A DNA stretch of 64,000 nucleotides from an uncultured Granulosicoccaceae bacterium (GCA_937930305.1 CALGLE010000002.1:248001-312000); one strand, 5' to 3'. Counted from the first letter of the stretch, positions 18,156 through 27,503 are shown. Notes: generated by a model not told the origin, from the sequence alone. Numbers and translations are program-made.

Positions 18156-18737
18156 TTAAGGAACGACAACCACATCGCCAGATTGCAGAATGATGTTCTG
18201 CGATAAGTCGCGTCCACGCTCAATATCTCGAAAGTCAAAGCGGTAGACCACCTCACGACCATCTTGACGACGTAAAATTTGAATGCTGCGTTCAGAGGCA
18301 TAAGGTGTGGTGCCGCCGGCTAGCGTCAAGGCTTGCACAACGTCAACATAACGACCTAATGTGAATTGACCCGGCTTGTTGACTTCCCCTAAAACAAACA
18401 CCGTATAGCCAGAAATTTTATCCACTGAGACAGTCACTTCAGCGTCGGGTACGTATCGGGCTAGACGAGAGCGAATTTCATCTTGCACTTCTAAGGGTGT
18501 GCGACCCGATACTTGAATGTCGCCAACGAGTGGGAAAGACACGCCACCGTCTGGGCGAACCAGCACTTTTCTATCCAGATCTTCTTCTTTCCATACAGAG
18601 ATGTGCAAGACATCTTCCGGCCCAATGCGGTATTCCAATCCACTGGATTGTTGAGCATGCAAGGTAGTGGGCGCGATAGCAAAGGCTAGCAGCGCTAAGC
18701 ACAAAGAACAGGACAGTCGGCGAAACAGGGTGAGCAT
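18156..18737 (-). CDS. polysaccharide export protein, small OPX/Wza family
   Basis: This 193-aa protein has a signal peptide ending near TTLHA. It then has a Poly_export domain (YRIGPEDVLHISVWKEEDL, VRPDGGVSFPLVGDI) and one SLBB-type segment (VFVLGEVNKPGQFTLG, VVQALTLAGG). It ends with SGDVVVVP and lacks the large C-terminal part of Wza. No lipobox is visible. Small OPX proteins sit in the periplasm or outer membrane and guide capsule or exopolysaccharide out. The ATG has a GGAG 5 nt upstream. It is the first gene of the export mini-operon with the barrel protein and rfbC; no polymerase or copolymerase (Wzc/Wzy) is adjacent. Confidence 0.9.
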   Translation of the reverse strand: MLTLFRRLSCSLCLALLAFAIAPTTLHAQQSSGLEYRIGPEDVLHISVWKEEDLDRKVLVRPDGGVSFPLVGDIQVSGRTPLEVQDEIRSRLARYVPDAEVTVSVDKISGYTVFVLGEVNKPGQFTLGRYVDVVQALTLAGGTTPYASERSIQILRRQDGREVVYRFDFRDIERGRDLSQNIILQSGDVVVVP

Positions 18738-18865
18738 ATGGACTCCGTCAACTCGGTTTTCGCCCGTTGGGCACTATGCTGCGTGCCCGGGCAGATTATC
18801 TAGTGGAGTATAGCGGAGGTCATGAACGTGTGTGCTCTTAAGCCCTACACAATCTTAACCTTCAC

Positions 18866-20704
18866 CTACTCAATGGTTGCTTCACCGAAAGATAGGACTT
18901 CATCCTTAAACGGTGTTTGTTCATACATTGTTCGAAAATGATCCACCGACGGAATCTTGTCAGATTGTGAAAATAGATCATCTAAGTGGCCCTTCGAGAT
19001 TGGCTGATACCGAAAAAACACGGTTATGGTGTAAGGGGCTTCACCACCACTCAAACGCGCCAGGTATTTGGTTTTGTCCGTGCCCTGATTGAAGTTCGCA
19101 TCGTTTTTGGCCAAACCCATCACCGCAATATCGGCTGATACGTTGTTCTTATCAAATCCAATCGGCGTTAAACGATTGTCTTTCAAGAAATAAGCACTGT
19201 TCAACAAAGAGTGTGTTCGCTCATCGTCGTGATTGCCAGTAATGGCTTGATAAACTTGAACTTGAGAAGCATCACTGATCACTTCATGGTGCGGCTCCCA
19301 GACGGCTGGATTCACATCTTCATCCACACCCACAATACTGCCATCGGATTCCATTTTGCCGTTTTCATACACCACCACACCGTTCGTGTCCGCGATAACC
19401 ACATGCAAGTAGGCACGGCGGGAATGATAGCCACTAGGCAGTTTATGCCCCGTCAAATTCTTCACGGTCACGTCAAAATCCAAAACTCCGTTGTTCAAGG
19501 TGTTGGGCTGAACCAGCACTTCTGCCGAGGTTCGAAGAAATTCTCGGTTACGTTCAATCGAGGGTAGAAAATCCAATTCTGGATCGATACCCAAGGCCGT
19601 TTTGTTGTCATGCATGATTTGTTGCATAACGGTATTGGCCGCTAAGAAAGTGTGCTCGGCAAAGTCAGGACGCTGGTTACTAGCGTTTGATGTGGCCAAG
19701 TAAACATCGCGATCCAACTTCGGCATGTGGCAAGACTGGCAAGACGCCTCATTAGGTTTGCCCACGGCAAAGTCACTGGCTAACCATTCTGTGTACATCG
19801 CTTGTTCGGCAAAGTGCGTGATTTGGTCCGACTTAACCCCGTCGATATCAACGGGTTCAATGTTTAAGTTATGGCATGTCGCGCACGTTTCAGACGTACT
19901 GATATGGGCACCAAATTCAGGCGTGAATTCGGCAACGGTTTTCATATAGATCGCATCAGGATTGGCGTACTGGCCATAGGCTGGGCGAGTATCTTTGTCG
20001 GCTTCAGCAATAGTAGGTATGGAGTAGCCGCCTGTCATACTGGCAGCCGTTCCCAAACCCACATCTTCAATTTGATGACAAAGCGAACAACTCACGCCAT
20101 CCATCGCGTGGTTAAACAAGGTGCTGGTGTCATCCATATCCAATATGCCTTGTTCAAAATCACTGGCGCCTTGGTTACCTGAACTAAACAATTTGTAGTT
20201 CACGCCACCGTTTTCTTTTTTCACCAAGGTGTTGGCCATGGGCGCGTGACACACCGTGCACTTATCGTTGATGGTGGATTCTAAATCTGGAAACAACGCA
20301 ATCTCAGAGGCCACCACCGCATGCCAGTACGGGTCACGTGCAGAATTGGCCATGGTGCTGGTTTCCCAAGCCAGGCCAATCGATACGTCTTTCTTTATGC
20401 CTTCATCGGTATTCACAGCCATTGGACGTTCATCAATAGGAATCGTTTGATCGTTATTGTGACAATCAGCACACACGGCACTGCCTGCGAAATGCACGTC
20501 GTTGAAATCTTTCTTACTGGTATTCAGGCTGGGCAAAGTGCCGCCAGGCGCAGGTAATGCCGGGCCTGGCTCTATCACGCGAATGCCTTGCTCCTGCCCA
20601 TCGCCACCACCGCCACCAGAGCAGCCAACCAAAAGAGCCGACAACACAGCCACAACGCAAGTGCTGAGGAGTTTTTTGCCGTGCTTATGAGAGTCAGTTA
20701 TCAC
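18866..20704 (-). CDS. five-haem c-type cytochrome lipoprotein
   Basis: This protein of about 612 aa has five CxxCH haem sites: CADCH, CTVCH, CSLCH, CATCH and CQSCH. The first four lie in the N-terminal half and the fifth just before mid-protein. A signal with lipobox LLVGC followed by a glycine run (SGGGGGDG) predicts a lipoprotein. The C-terminal half has no haem sites and is beta-rich (LPSGYHSRRAYLHVV). The layout fits the multihaem cytochrome c family related to cytochrome c554. No oxidoreductase partner is adjacent, so the electron donor and acceptor are unknown. The GTG at 20704 is preferred because AAGG lies 8 nt upstream; a GTG at 20713 is possible. Confidence 0.85.
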   Translation of the reverse strand: MITDSHKHGKKLLSTCVVAVLSALLVGCSGGGGGDGQEQGIRVIEPGPALPAPGGTLPSLNTSKKDFNDVHFAGSAVCADCHNNDQTIPIDERPMAVNTDEGIKKDVSIGLAWETSTMANSARDPYWHAVVASEIALFPDLESTINDKCTVCHAPMANTLVKKENGGVNYKLFSSGNQGASDFEQGILDMDDTSTLFNHAMDGVSCSLCHQIEDVGLGTAASMTGGYSIPTIAEADKDTRPAYGQYANPDAIYMKTVAEFTPEFGAHISTSETCATCHNLNIEPVDIDGVKSDQITHFAEQAMYTEWLASDFAVGKPNEASCQSCHMPKLDRDVYLATSNASNQRPDFAEHTFLAANTVMQQIMHDNKTALGIDPELDFLPSIERNREFLRTSAEVLVQPNTLNNGVLDFDVTVKNLTGHKLPSGYHSRRAYLHVVIADTNGVVVYENGKMESDGSIVGVDEDVNPAVWEPHHEVISDASQVQVYQAITGNHDDERTHSLLNSAYFLKDNRLTPIGFDKNNVSADIAVMGLAKNDANFNQGTDKTKYLARLSGGEAPYTITVFFRYQPISKGHLDDLFSQSDKIPSVDHFRTMYEQTPFKDEVLSFGEATIE

Positions 20705-20880
20705 AGTGAACACCTTGCGGGTAAAAGTCGTTTCGCTTCCGAGGCTTTACAGCCTCTACAGTCATAGCGGCGACGCAGCGCAGAACTTACCTCTGGCGAT
20801 GTGGAACAGTTCACTGATCTAAGGTGTGCAGGGCATGACAGCCACTTCTAATCGACGCTACCTCAGGTAAGATTGGCGCT

Positions 20881-21264
20881 ATGCACAGAACACTGATTAT
20901 CGGCGCTGTTGGGCTTAGCCTTAGTGCTAGCGCATCGGCCTATGAACCTGGTCAGTCGCCAGCAACTGGCGGCATTCTGGATGTACCGTTGGTGAACCCA
21001 AACGTCATATCCCCAGTGGCACCGGTGTCTCAGGTGGAAGCTTTGGCAGAATCGGGAGAAAGAGCGGCCCAAGTGGTTCTGGGTATTGAATACGCACGTG
21101 AGGCACAGAGTTTAATTGGCATACCAGCCGCCGCCAATCAAGCAGCCGAAGATGCAGCGCGTTGGTATTCTCAAGCGGCGCGCCGCGGGTTTCCAGGCGC
21201 ACCCTCGCTGGACTATGCCGGTGTCAGTTTTTATCCCATTCGGGTTCAGCGATCACGTAATTAA
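20881..21264 (+). CDS. small exported hypothetical protein
   Basis: This 127-aa protein has a probable signal peptide (MHRTLIIGAVGLSLSASASA, cleavage after ASA). The mature part begins with a proline-rich stretch. It then has a helical segment, AAEDAARWYSQAARRGFPGA, which resembles a single Sel1-type half-repeat but is too short to call a domain. It lies 15 bp before the response-regulator gene on the same strand, so the two may be co-transcribed. No function is recognised. Confidence 0.6.
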   Translation: MHRTLIIGAVGLSLSASASAYEPGQSPATGGILDVPLVNPNVISPVAPVSQVEALAESGERAAQVVLGIEYAREAQSLIGIPAAANQAAEDAARWYSQAARRGFPGAPSLDYAGVSFYPIRVQRSRN

Positions 21265-21279
21265 TTCTTCCAAAACACC

Positions 21280-21996
21280 ATGCAACCGCCCACGCAACCT
21301 CTCGACAAACTGAGAATCTTAACCATTGAAGATCACCAAGATCTGGCAGAGACCGTGGTGGACTTTTTGGAATCTATGGGAGCCGTTGTGGATTATGCGG
21401 CCGATGGGTTAACCGGCTTGCATCTTTTACGGCAGCAACGTTTTGATGTCATCTTGCTCGACATTAATTTACCCGGACTAGACGGGTTGTCGCTGTGTCG
21501 TGAAATTCGAGAGAACGACAATAACAGCACACCCGTTATTATGATGACCGCTCGGGATGAGTTGGCAGACAAACTGGATGGCTTTGAATGCGGAGCCGAT
21601 GACTACTTGGTTAAGCCGTTTGATTTACCCGAATTAGTGGCTCGAATTAAGTCGCTGCATCGTCGGCAACTAGGTACCGTTGTCGTGGAAGTTTTAAAAC
21701 TTGGGGATTTAGAACTCGACACGGGAACTCGAGAAGCCACACGGGCGGGGCAACGCTTGGCGTTAACACCCGCAGGCTTTCAAATTCTAACCATTCTGTT
21801 GAAACAGTCGCCCAATGTGGTGTCACGCGAGCAACTGGAATCGGATTTATGGGGCGACAACCCACCTGCCAGCGACACGCTTCGCAGCCAAATTTACAAA
21901 CTGCGTAAAAGTGTTGATAGACCTTACGCCAAACCCTTACTCCACACGGTGGCAGGTTCGGGCTATCGCCTAGCCGAAGTGAACAGTAAACACTGA
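21280..21996 (+). CDS. OmpR/PhoB-family response regulator
   Basis: This 238-aa protein has an N-terminal receiver domain (about 10-125) and a C-terminal winged-helix DNA-binding domain (about 140-235). The acidic pocket is in LTIEDHQD, the phosphoacceptor Asp in VILLDINLPGLDG, the switch Thr in MMTARDE, and the conserved Lys in DDYLVKPFDLPEL. The winged helix has LTPAGFQILTILL, SREQLESDLWGD and LRSQIYKLRKSVD. Its kinase partner is encoded on the opposite strand, converging, with a 27-bp overlap of the two coding ends. Target genes are unknown; the adjacent fasciclin lipoprotein is a candidate. Confidence 0.92.
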   Translation: MQPPTQPLDKLRILTIEDHQDLAETVVDFLESMGAVVDYAADGLTGLHLLRQQRFDVILLDINLPGLDGLSLCREIRENDNNSTPVIMMTARDELADKLDGFECGADDYLVKPFDLPELVARIKSLHRRQLGTVVVEVLKLGDLELDTGTREATRAGQRLALTPAGFQILTILLKQSPNVVSREQLESDLWGDNPPASDTLRSQIYKLRKSVDRPYAKPLLHTVAGSGYRLAEVNSKH

Positions 21997-23277
21997 ACCC
22001 ACGCCCACCTGGCTTTCAACTGACAACTCCCAGCCTAAGTTGTCGCAGGTTTTTCTTACTAAAGATAAGCCAAGACCATGGCCACCAGCAGCACTGGATG
22101 CCGTGCGATAGAACGGTTCAAATATGCGGCGCTGATCAGTAGGGCTTAAACCTGGCCCACGATCTTGTACCGATACACTAGAAGCATCAATACTCACCAA
22201 CACGCCCCCGTTCCCACCGTGAACACAAGCGTTTCTCAGTAGGTTGCCCAACACGATCCGCACGGTTGCATCGCTCGCTGTCACCTCAACATTAGCCAAG
22301 TGATTCACCTGCACCTTGGCTAACTGATCTGGCAAGACATCACCCAGCTCAGCCACCAATTCATCCACGGTTGTGTTCACGTTCGTTGTATCGGAAGTCT
22401 CATCACCAACCTTGTCACGTGCCAACATTAACAAGGTGGCAATGAGATCGTTCATGTGCCTACCCGCTCGATCAATGCGTGACAAGGCTCGTTCAGCAGG
22501 GCCCTCTAACTCAGCCAACTTTAGAGAAGAAACCGAACCCTGTATGACGGCCAACGGGGTTCGCAACTCATGCGAGGCATAACGCACAAAATTTCTCTCT
22601 CGGTCGATGGATACTTGAGTGCGTTGCATAAAGTGTTGCAAGGCCTCAGTAAGCACCAGAGTTTCAGAATTTTTTGGCTGCTGAAAACTGGCTAAGTCCA
22701 ATTCATTAGAATCACGCGCGTTGAAATCAAATTTTTCAATGGTATCTGCCAGTCGAGCAATTGGAGACACAGCACGCTTACTCATCACATAAGCAAAATA
22801 AGCCAAGCAATACATCAACAGTAAAACGAGTGACAGCGGCACAACGCCAAAGTAAAAACCCAAATTGGATACTGTCTCTTCTTGAAACAACAAGACTAAT
22901 CGCTGCTGACCGCGCTCACTTACGTGGGCAATAACGCTGCGCCCATCCAATGCAACACGCTGCTGACCTAAGCGCAAACCTTTAAGCTCAGCTCGCAAAG
23001 TTGGCACGCTGGGACTATCACTGACATGTTCCATGTAGCCAGTTAAATTCAGCGTACCCGGCAAGGGATAGCCGGGATCTTGTTCACGTTGTTGCCAAAA
23101 GAATTCCGACTCACCTTGCAGCGCCTCATTAACCAGGATGCGCTCAGCCACCCAGCTGGCAGCCAAAACCCCCGCCACTGTCAGCACACTGATGATAGCT
23201 AATTGCAACAGAAACACCCGCAGCAAGCGCGATTGCACTCGCGTTTTTGGGTTCAGCGCTAGGTTTGTCGTATCCAT
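21970..23277 (-). CDS. membrane sensor histidine kinase
   Basis: This 435-aa protein has two transmembrane helices (about residues 18-42 and 150-172) flanking a periplasmic sensor region of about 105 residues. A HAMP-like linker follows, then HisKA with the phosphoacceptor in ASHELRTPLAVIQG, and HATPase_c with N-box NLLRNACVHGG, G1 VQDRGPGLS and GGHGLGLSLVRK. It would phosphorylate the response regulator at 21280-21996, with which it converges. The periplasmic region has no recognised ligand-binding fold, so the signal is unknown. The start is an ATG at 23277. Confidence 0.9.
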   Translation of the reverse strand: MDTTNLALNPKTRVQSRLLRVFLLQLAIISVLTVAGVLAASWVAERILVNEALQGESEFFWQQREQDPGYPLPGTLNLTGYMEHVSDSPSVPTLRAELKGLRLGQQRVALDGRSVIAHVSERGQQRLVLLFQEETVSNLGFYFGVVPLSLVLLLMYCLAYFAYVMSKRAVSPIARLADTIEKFDFNARDSNELDLASFQQPKNSETLVLTEALQHFMQRTQVSIDRERNFVRYASHELRTPLAVIQGSVSSLKLAELEGPAERALSRIDRAGRHMNDLIATLLMLARDKVGDETSDTTNVNTTVDELVAELGDVLPDQLAKVQVNHLANVEVTASDATVRIVLGNLLRNACVHGGNGGVLVSIDASSVSVQDRGPGLSPTDQRRIFEPFYRTASSAAGGHGLGLSLVRKTCDNLGWELSVESQVGVGSVFTVHFG

Positions 23278-23440
23278 GCGGTAAGCATAGCGAAGGATGC
23301 GTGAGCGCGCGGTGATCAGTCACACGTGAACGCTGTGTGAACAACACGTTCTTTTCCATCACGGCCAGTTCACCCACCGACCCGTAATCTTCTGCTCAAC
23401 CAGTCAACGCTGGGAATCGACCGCCCAAGACGACAACCTA

Positions 23441-25330
23441 ATGAGAATGAAACTACCACGCTTGATGGCTGTAGCCACATTGTCTGTCGTGATGCTGAGC
23501 GCATGCTCGGAAAATTCAGACACCCCAAGTACCGATCTTGTACAACCGGCTCAAATGGATGAAATGGAGGCCACTGAAAGCACCGGCACTATTGTCGATG
23601 TTGCCGTGGGCAACGGATCGTTCAATACCTTAGTCGCAGCCCTTCAGGCCACGGGACTCGACGAAGCACTAGCCGATGAGTCACGAGTATTCACCGTATT
23701 TGCACCCACCGATGCAGCCTTCGCAGAGTTAGGTGACGAAACCATCAACGCACTGCTGGCTGACCCTGAAGCATTGGAAGATATTTTGTTGTACCACGTA
23801 ATACCCGATCAAAACGTTGACAGCGCCACCGCCGTGTCGTTTGCAGGCAGCTCTGTAGATGCAGCAAACGGGGACCCGTTAAACATCTCATTAGATGGTG
23901 TTCGCCTTTTTATCAATGAATCAGAAGTCACAAGCCCCGATGTGACCGCTTCAAACGGCGTGATTCATGTGATCAACAAAGTCCTGTTGCCACCGGCTGA
24001 AGCACCCGCTGATGACGACCCACAAGCTCTAAACATTGTTGATACCGCAGTACAAGCAGGCAGCTTCACCACACTAGCCGCAGCGCTGCAGGCAACGGAT
24101 CTTATTAGCGTATTGGCTGACGACTCCGCAACCTTTACGGTATTCGCACCGACTGATGATGCGTTCGCTGCACTTGGACAAGAGACTATTGATGATTTGT
24201 TAGCGAATCCCGATACGTTGCGGGACATCTTGTTGTATCACGTCGTACCAGACGCAGCGGTTGACGCCAATACCGCTATCGGCTTAGCGGGATCAACAGT
24301 CACCATGGCCAACGGCGATGAAACCGCCCTAACCTTGGACGAAGGACAGCTCCGGATTAACCAAGCTAACGTCGTGGCCACCGATGTCATCGCCAGCAAC
24401 GGTATCATTCATGTCATTGATGCGGTTCTCTTACCACCAGCCGATGTACCGGTTGACGCACCACTTGCCAACATTGTAGATACAGCCGTTGCAGCCGGCA
24501 ATTTCACGACCTTAGTCGCAGCCCTACAAGCCACTGGCTTAGATGCAGCCCTAGCCGATGAAAATGAAACATTCACAGTATTTGCACCGACAGATGACGC
24601 ATTCGCCGCACTGGGTGAAGACACCATCAACGCCTTACTAGGTGATACCGACACGCTCAGTGGCATCCTGACGTATCACGTTATAGCGGGTACAGCGGTT
24701 GATTCAACCACAGCGATAAGCTTAGCTGGAACCAGCGTCGCCACATTAAACGGCGCAGAGATTCGTATTTCTTTGGATGGTGATCGTTTGTTTATCAACC
24801 TATCAGAAGTGATCGTTGCCGATATTCAAACTTCAAATGGCGTCATTCACGTCATCGATACCGTCCTCACGCCACCGGTCGTTGAAGACCCCGTCACGCA
24901 AGAGCCGTTACCGAATATCTTAGAAGTTGCCAACAACGCAGGTAACTTTACGATTCTGTTGGCAGCGCTAGAAGCCGCCGAATTAACGAATTCGATCGGC
25001 CATGGCAACGATTTATACACAGTTTTCGCACCCACCGATGACGCCTTTGCCGCATTAGGCCAAGACACCATCGACGCGTTACTGAATGATCCAGAAACGT
25101 TGCGAGACATTTTGTTGTATCACGTCATTGCTGGAACAGTCGTCGATGCGCAAACAGCCATGGGCAAAGTGGGCTTTGAAATAGAGGCAGCCAATGGCGA
25201 TCGATTTGTTCTGAATTTGCAAGGTGATGCCCTTTTCGTGAACGACAGCCAAATCATCGCAACGGACATTCGAGCTTCCAATGGCATCATCCACGCGATT
25301 GATGCCGTGTTACTGCCGCCCGGTTCGTAG
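23441..25330 (+). CDS. lipoprotein with four fasciclin (FAS1) domains
   Basis: This 629-aa protein has a lipoprotein signal (lipobox MLSAC) followed by four FAS1 domains at about residues 49-188, 198-328, 338-470 and 488-628. Each has the H1 motif FTVFAPTDDAFAAL and the H2-like SNGVIHVI(D/N). Domains are joined by short Pro/Asp-rich linkers. FAS1 domains mediate adhesion and protein or carbohydrate contacts at cell surfaces. Domain 1 is most like 3, and 2 most like 4, which points to duplication of a two-domain unit. It is divergent from the histidine kinase and ends at a strong terminator, so it is probably monocistronic. Confidence 0.92.
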   Translation: MRMKLPRLMAVATLSVVMLSACSENSDTPSTDLVQPAQMDEMEATESTGTIVDVAVGNGSFNTLVAALQATGLDEALADESRVFTVFAPTDAAFAELGDETINALLADPEALEDILLYHVIPDQNVDSATAVSFAGSSVDAANGDPLNISLDGVRLFINESEVTSPDVTASNGVIHVINKVLLPPAEAPADDDPQALNIVDTAVQAGSFTTLAAALQATDLISVLADDSATFTVFAPTDDAFAALGQETIDDLLANPDTLRDILLYHVVPDAAVDANTAIGLAGSTVTMANGDETALTLDEGQLRINQANVVATDVIASNGIIHVIDAVLLPPADVPVDAPLANIVDTAVAAGNFTTLVAALQATGLDAALADENETFTVFAPTDDAFAALGEDTINALLGDTDTLSGILTYHVIAGTAVDSTTAISLAGTSVATLNGAEIRISLDGDRLFINLSEVIVADIQTSNGVIHVIDTVLTPPVVEDPVTQEPLPNILEVANNAGNFTILLAALEAAELTNSIGHGNDLYTVFAPTDDAFAALGQDTIDALLNDPETLRDILLYHVIAGTVVDAQTAMGKVGFEIEAANGDRFVLNLQGDALFVNDSQIIATDIRASNGIIHAIDAVLLPPGS

Positions 25331-25363
25331 CACCAAAAGCCTTACCAACTTAGTGTAGGCACA

Positions 25364-25401
25364 CCCCTTGATGGCCCGCTCGGCGTCAAGGGGTTTTGTT
25401 T
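25364..25401 (+). terminator. intrinsic terminator after the FAS1 gene
   Basis: An 8-bp stem CCCCTTGA (25364-25371) pairs with TCAAGGGG (25386-25393) across a 14-nt loop, and is followed by TTTTGTTT. Confidence 0.85.
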
Positions 25402-25466
25402 ATGCCATTCCATGTTTTCCTTTACACTGACAATGCCTCAAAACTCCTTCTAAATAACAGGTAGCC

Positions 25467-26612
25467 ATGTCAGCGCTCTTCTCCCCTCTTACCATCCGTG
25501 GCGTGACTCTGCCCAACCGCATCGCCGTATCGCCCTTGTGCATGTATTCCGCGCTTGATGGCTACGCCCAATCCTTTCATTTCGCCCATCTAAGCACATT
25601 CGCTCGCGGCAAAGCCGGACTGGTATTCACCGAAGCCACCGCCATTAATCCTGTAGGACGAATCTCTCCCGAGTGTTTAGGCATTTGGAGTGACAAGCAT
25701 GCCTTGGCGATAAAACCCATTGTTGAGTTCATTCACAGCATGGGAGTTAAAGCAGGCATTCAGTTAGCTCACGCTGGACGCAAAGGTGCAACCGCTTCTC
25801 CGTTTAACGGCGGCAAACCACTACCTTCGGATCACCCAGATGCTTGGCAAGTGGTCGGGCCCAGTGCCATAGCCGTCATGGACGGTGCAACACAACCCAC
25901 AGAACTCAGTGTGCAAGACATTGAGCAACTCGTGTCGGATTTCGTTGCGGCAGCAAAACGATCCGTTGACTGCGGCTTTGATGTGATTGAATTGCACGGC
26001 GCTCACGGCTATCTCATGAACAGTTTTCTGTCCCCCATTGCAAATCAACGCAGCGATCAGTACGGCACTGATCTCGCCGGCAGAATGCGATTTCCGTTGG
26101 AAGTGGCACGCGCAGTACGAGCCGCAGTTGGCGAGGATATGCCGTTATTTTTTCGTATCTCAGCCGAAGATCGCATGCCAGGTGGTTGGACCATGGACGA
26201 CTCGGTCGCGTTGTCCAAAGAACTAGGCGACGCTGGTATCGATGTGGTGGATTGTTCATCCGGTGGTATCGGTGGTGCACCGAGTTTTCGAGCCAACGAT
26301 GAAGGTAAGCCTTTAAAAAGTTCATCAGCGCGAACACCCGGCTTTCAAGTGCCTTACGCCGAGCGCATCAAAAAGGAAACCTCACTGCAATCCATGGCCG
26401 TGGGTGTGATTATTGATCCAGAACAAGCCGAATCCATCATCGCCGATGGTCAAGCAGATCTCGTCGCTTTAGGCCGTGAAATTATGTACAACCCTTTTTG
26501 GCCCTTGCATGCCGCGCAAACGTTAAATGTGGATACGGATTTCGACCTGTGGCCACCGCAATACAAATGGGCCGTTGATCGTCGTGATCAAATTCGACGA
26601 CTTAACGATTAA
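25467..26612 (+). CDS. NADH:flavin oxidoreductase, Old Yellow Enzyme family (YqjM-like)
   Basis: This 381-aa FMN-dependent ene-reductase has a TIM barrel. The N-terminus LPNRIAVSPLCMYSALDG carries the cysteine typical of the YqjM/thermophilic-like class. Other marks are GIQLAHAGRKG (flavin and substrate contacts), FDVIELHGAHGYLMNSFLSP, RMRFPLEVARAVR and LVALGREIMYNPFWP. It reduces activated C=C bonds of enals, enones or nitro compounds with NAD(P)H. The ATG is preceded by CAGGTAGCC. It is followed 54 bp later by a MOSC protein on the same strand; the two may be co-transcribed. Confidence 0.93.
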   Translation: MSALFSPLTIRGVTLPNRIAVSPLCMYSALDGYAQSFHFAHLSTFARGKAGLVFTEATAINPVGRISPECLGIWSDKHALAIKPIVEFIHSMGVKAGIQLAHAGRKGATASPFNGGKPLPSDHPDAWQVVGPSAIAVMDGATQPTELSVQDIEQLVSDFVAAAKRSVDCGFDVIELHGAHGYLMNSFLSPIANQRSDQYGTDLAGRMRFPLEVARAVRAAVGEDMPLFFRISAEDRMPGGWTMDDSVALSKELGDAGIDVVDCSSGGIGGAPSFRANDEGKPLKSSSARTPGFQVPYAERIKKETSLQSMAVGVIIDPEQAESIIADGQADLVALGREIMYNPFWPLHAAQTLNVDTDFDLWPPQYKWAVDRRDQIRRLND

Positions 26613-26666
26613 GGCATAGGGATGAAGGCTTAACGATGAATGGGTAAAGCTTAGGATTAAAACGCG

Positions 26667-27503
26667 ATGGCAAAACATATTGGCTCAGTAACTCAACTCT
26701 ATCGCTATCCAGTGAAGTCGATGCAGGGTGAGTCTTGCGAACACCTCGCCATCCATCAAGGCGGCGTACAGGGTGATAGAGCCATTGCACTGCAAGATGT
26801 GAAAACTGGAAAACTGGTGACCGCCAAACAACCCGTGCTTTGGAAAGCCATGCTGTTACTTCAAGCACACACACAGGACGATGGAAACCTAAAACTGACA
26901 TTGCCATCCGGCCAACAAATGTTGGCAACAGACAAACAAGCCGAAGAACTGTTGTCAGACTATCTTGGCCGATCAATAACAATTTTACATAAGCGCACCG
27001 ACTCTCTCGAGTTGGAAAGAGCCGACCCTGACGAAGTAGTCGAACACGGCGTTGAGCACACCGTCAACTTTGAAACCATGACAGCAGGTGCAGGCGCACC
27101 CGATGCAGGGTTCGTTGACTACGGACCCGTACACTTAATAGCTAAATCCAGTTTAGAAGCAGTCGGCCACCATGCGCTCACAGGAAAAAGTGAACCCGAA
27201 CGCTTTCGAGCCAACATCATCATTAACACCGATGACCAAACCCCATTCTGCGAAAACCAATGGATCGGAAACACACTCTGCATTGGTGAACACGTTCAAC
27301 TCAACATTACCCTCCCCACACCACGCTGCGCAGTACCCACACTAGAACAACCCGGCCTATCCTCAGACACAACGTTTCTAAGCCACTTAAAGCAGAACAA
27401 CACGCAACCATTTTTAGAAGGTAAGCAGCTGCCTAGCTTAGGAGTTTATGCCGACGTTGTGTCACCTGGAAAAATTCGTCAGGGTGATGTGGTCACGGGC
27501 TGA
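26667..27503 (+). CDS. MOSC-domain protein (YcbX-like, probable molybdenum-cofactor enzyme)
   Basis: This 278-aa protein has an N-terminal beta-barrel (VTQLYRYPVKSMQGESC, then GDRAIALQDVKTGKLVTAK) and a C-terminal MOSC domain. The MOSC domain includes RFRANIIINT, the conserved cysteine in LPTPRCAVPTLEQ and LGVYADVVSPGKIRQGDVV. The family carries sulfurated molybdenum cofactor; YcbX reduces N-hydroxylated substrates with electrons from a partner. No [2Fe-2S] ferredoxin domain is fused here, so the electron donor is separate. The TGATG junction overlaps the start of the next lipoprotein gene. Confidence 0.9.
   Translation: MAKHIGSVTQLYRYPVKSMQGESCEHLAIHQGGVQGDRAIALQDVKTGKLVTAKQPVLWKAMLLLQAHTQDDGNLKLTLPSGQQMLATDKQAEELLSDYLGRSITILHKRTDSLELERADPDEVVEHGVEHTVNFETMTAGAGAPDAGFVDYGPVHLIAKSSLEAVGHHALTGKSEPERFRANIIINTDDQTPFCENQWIGNTLCIGEHVQLNITLPTPRCAVPTLEQPGLSSDTTFLSHLKQNNTQPFLEGKQLPSLGVYADVVSPGKIRQGDVVTG

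Noticed and set aside
23965..25110. Three similar antisense ORFs (23965-24228, 24409-24666, 24847-25110, minus strand) that look like a protein family
   Set aside because: They are the reverse-strand shadows of the repeated FAS1 domains, so their similarity follows from the sense-strand repeats.
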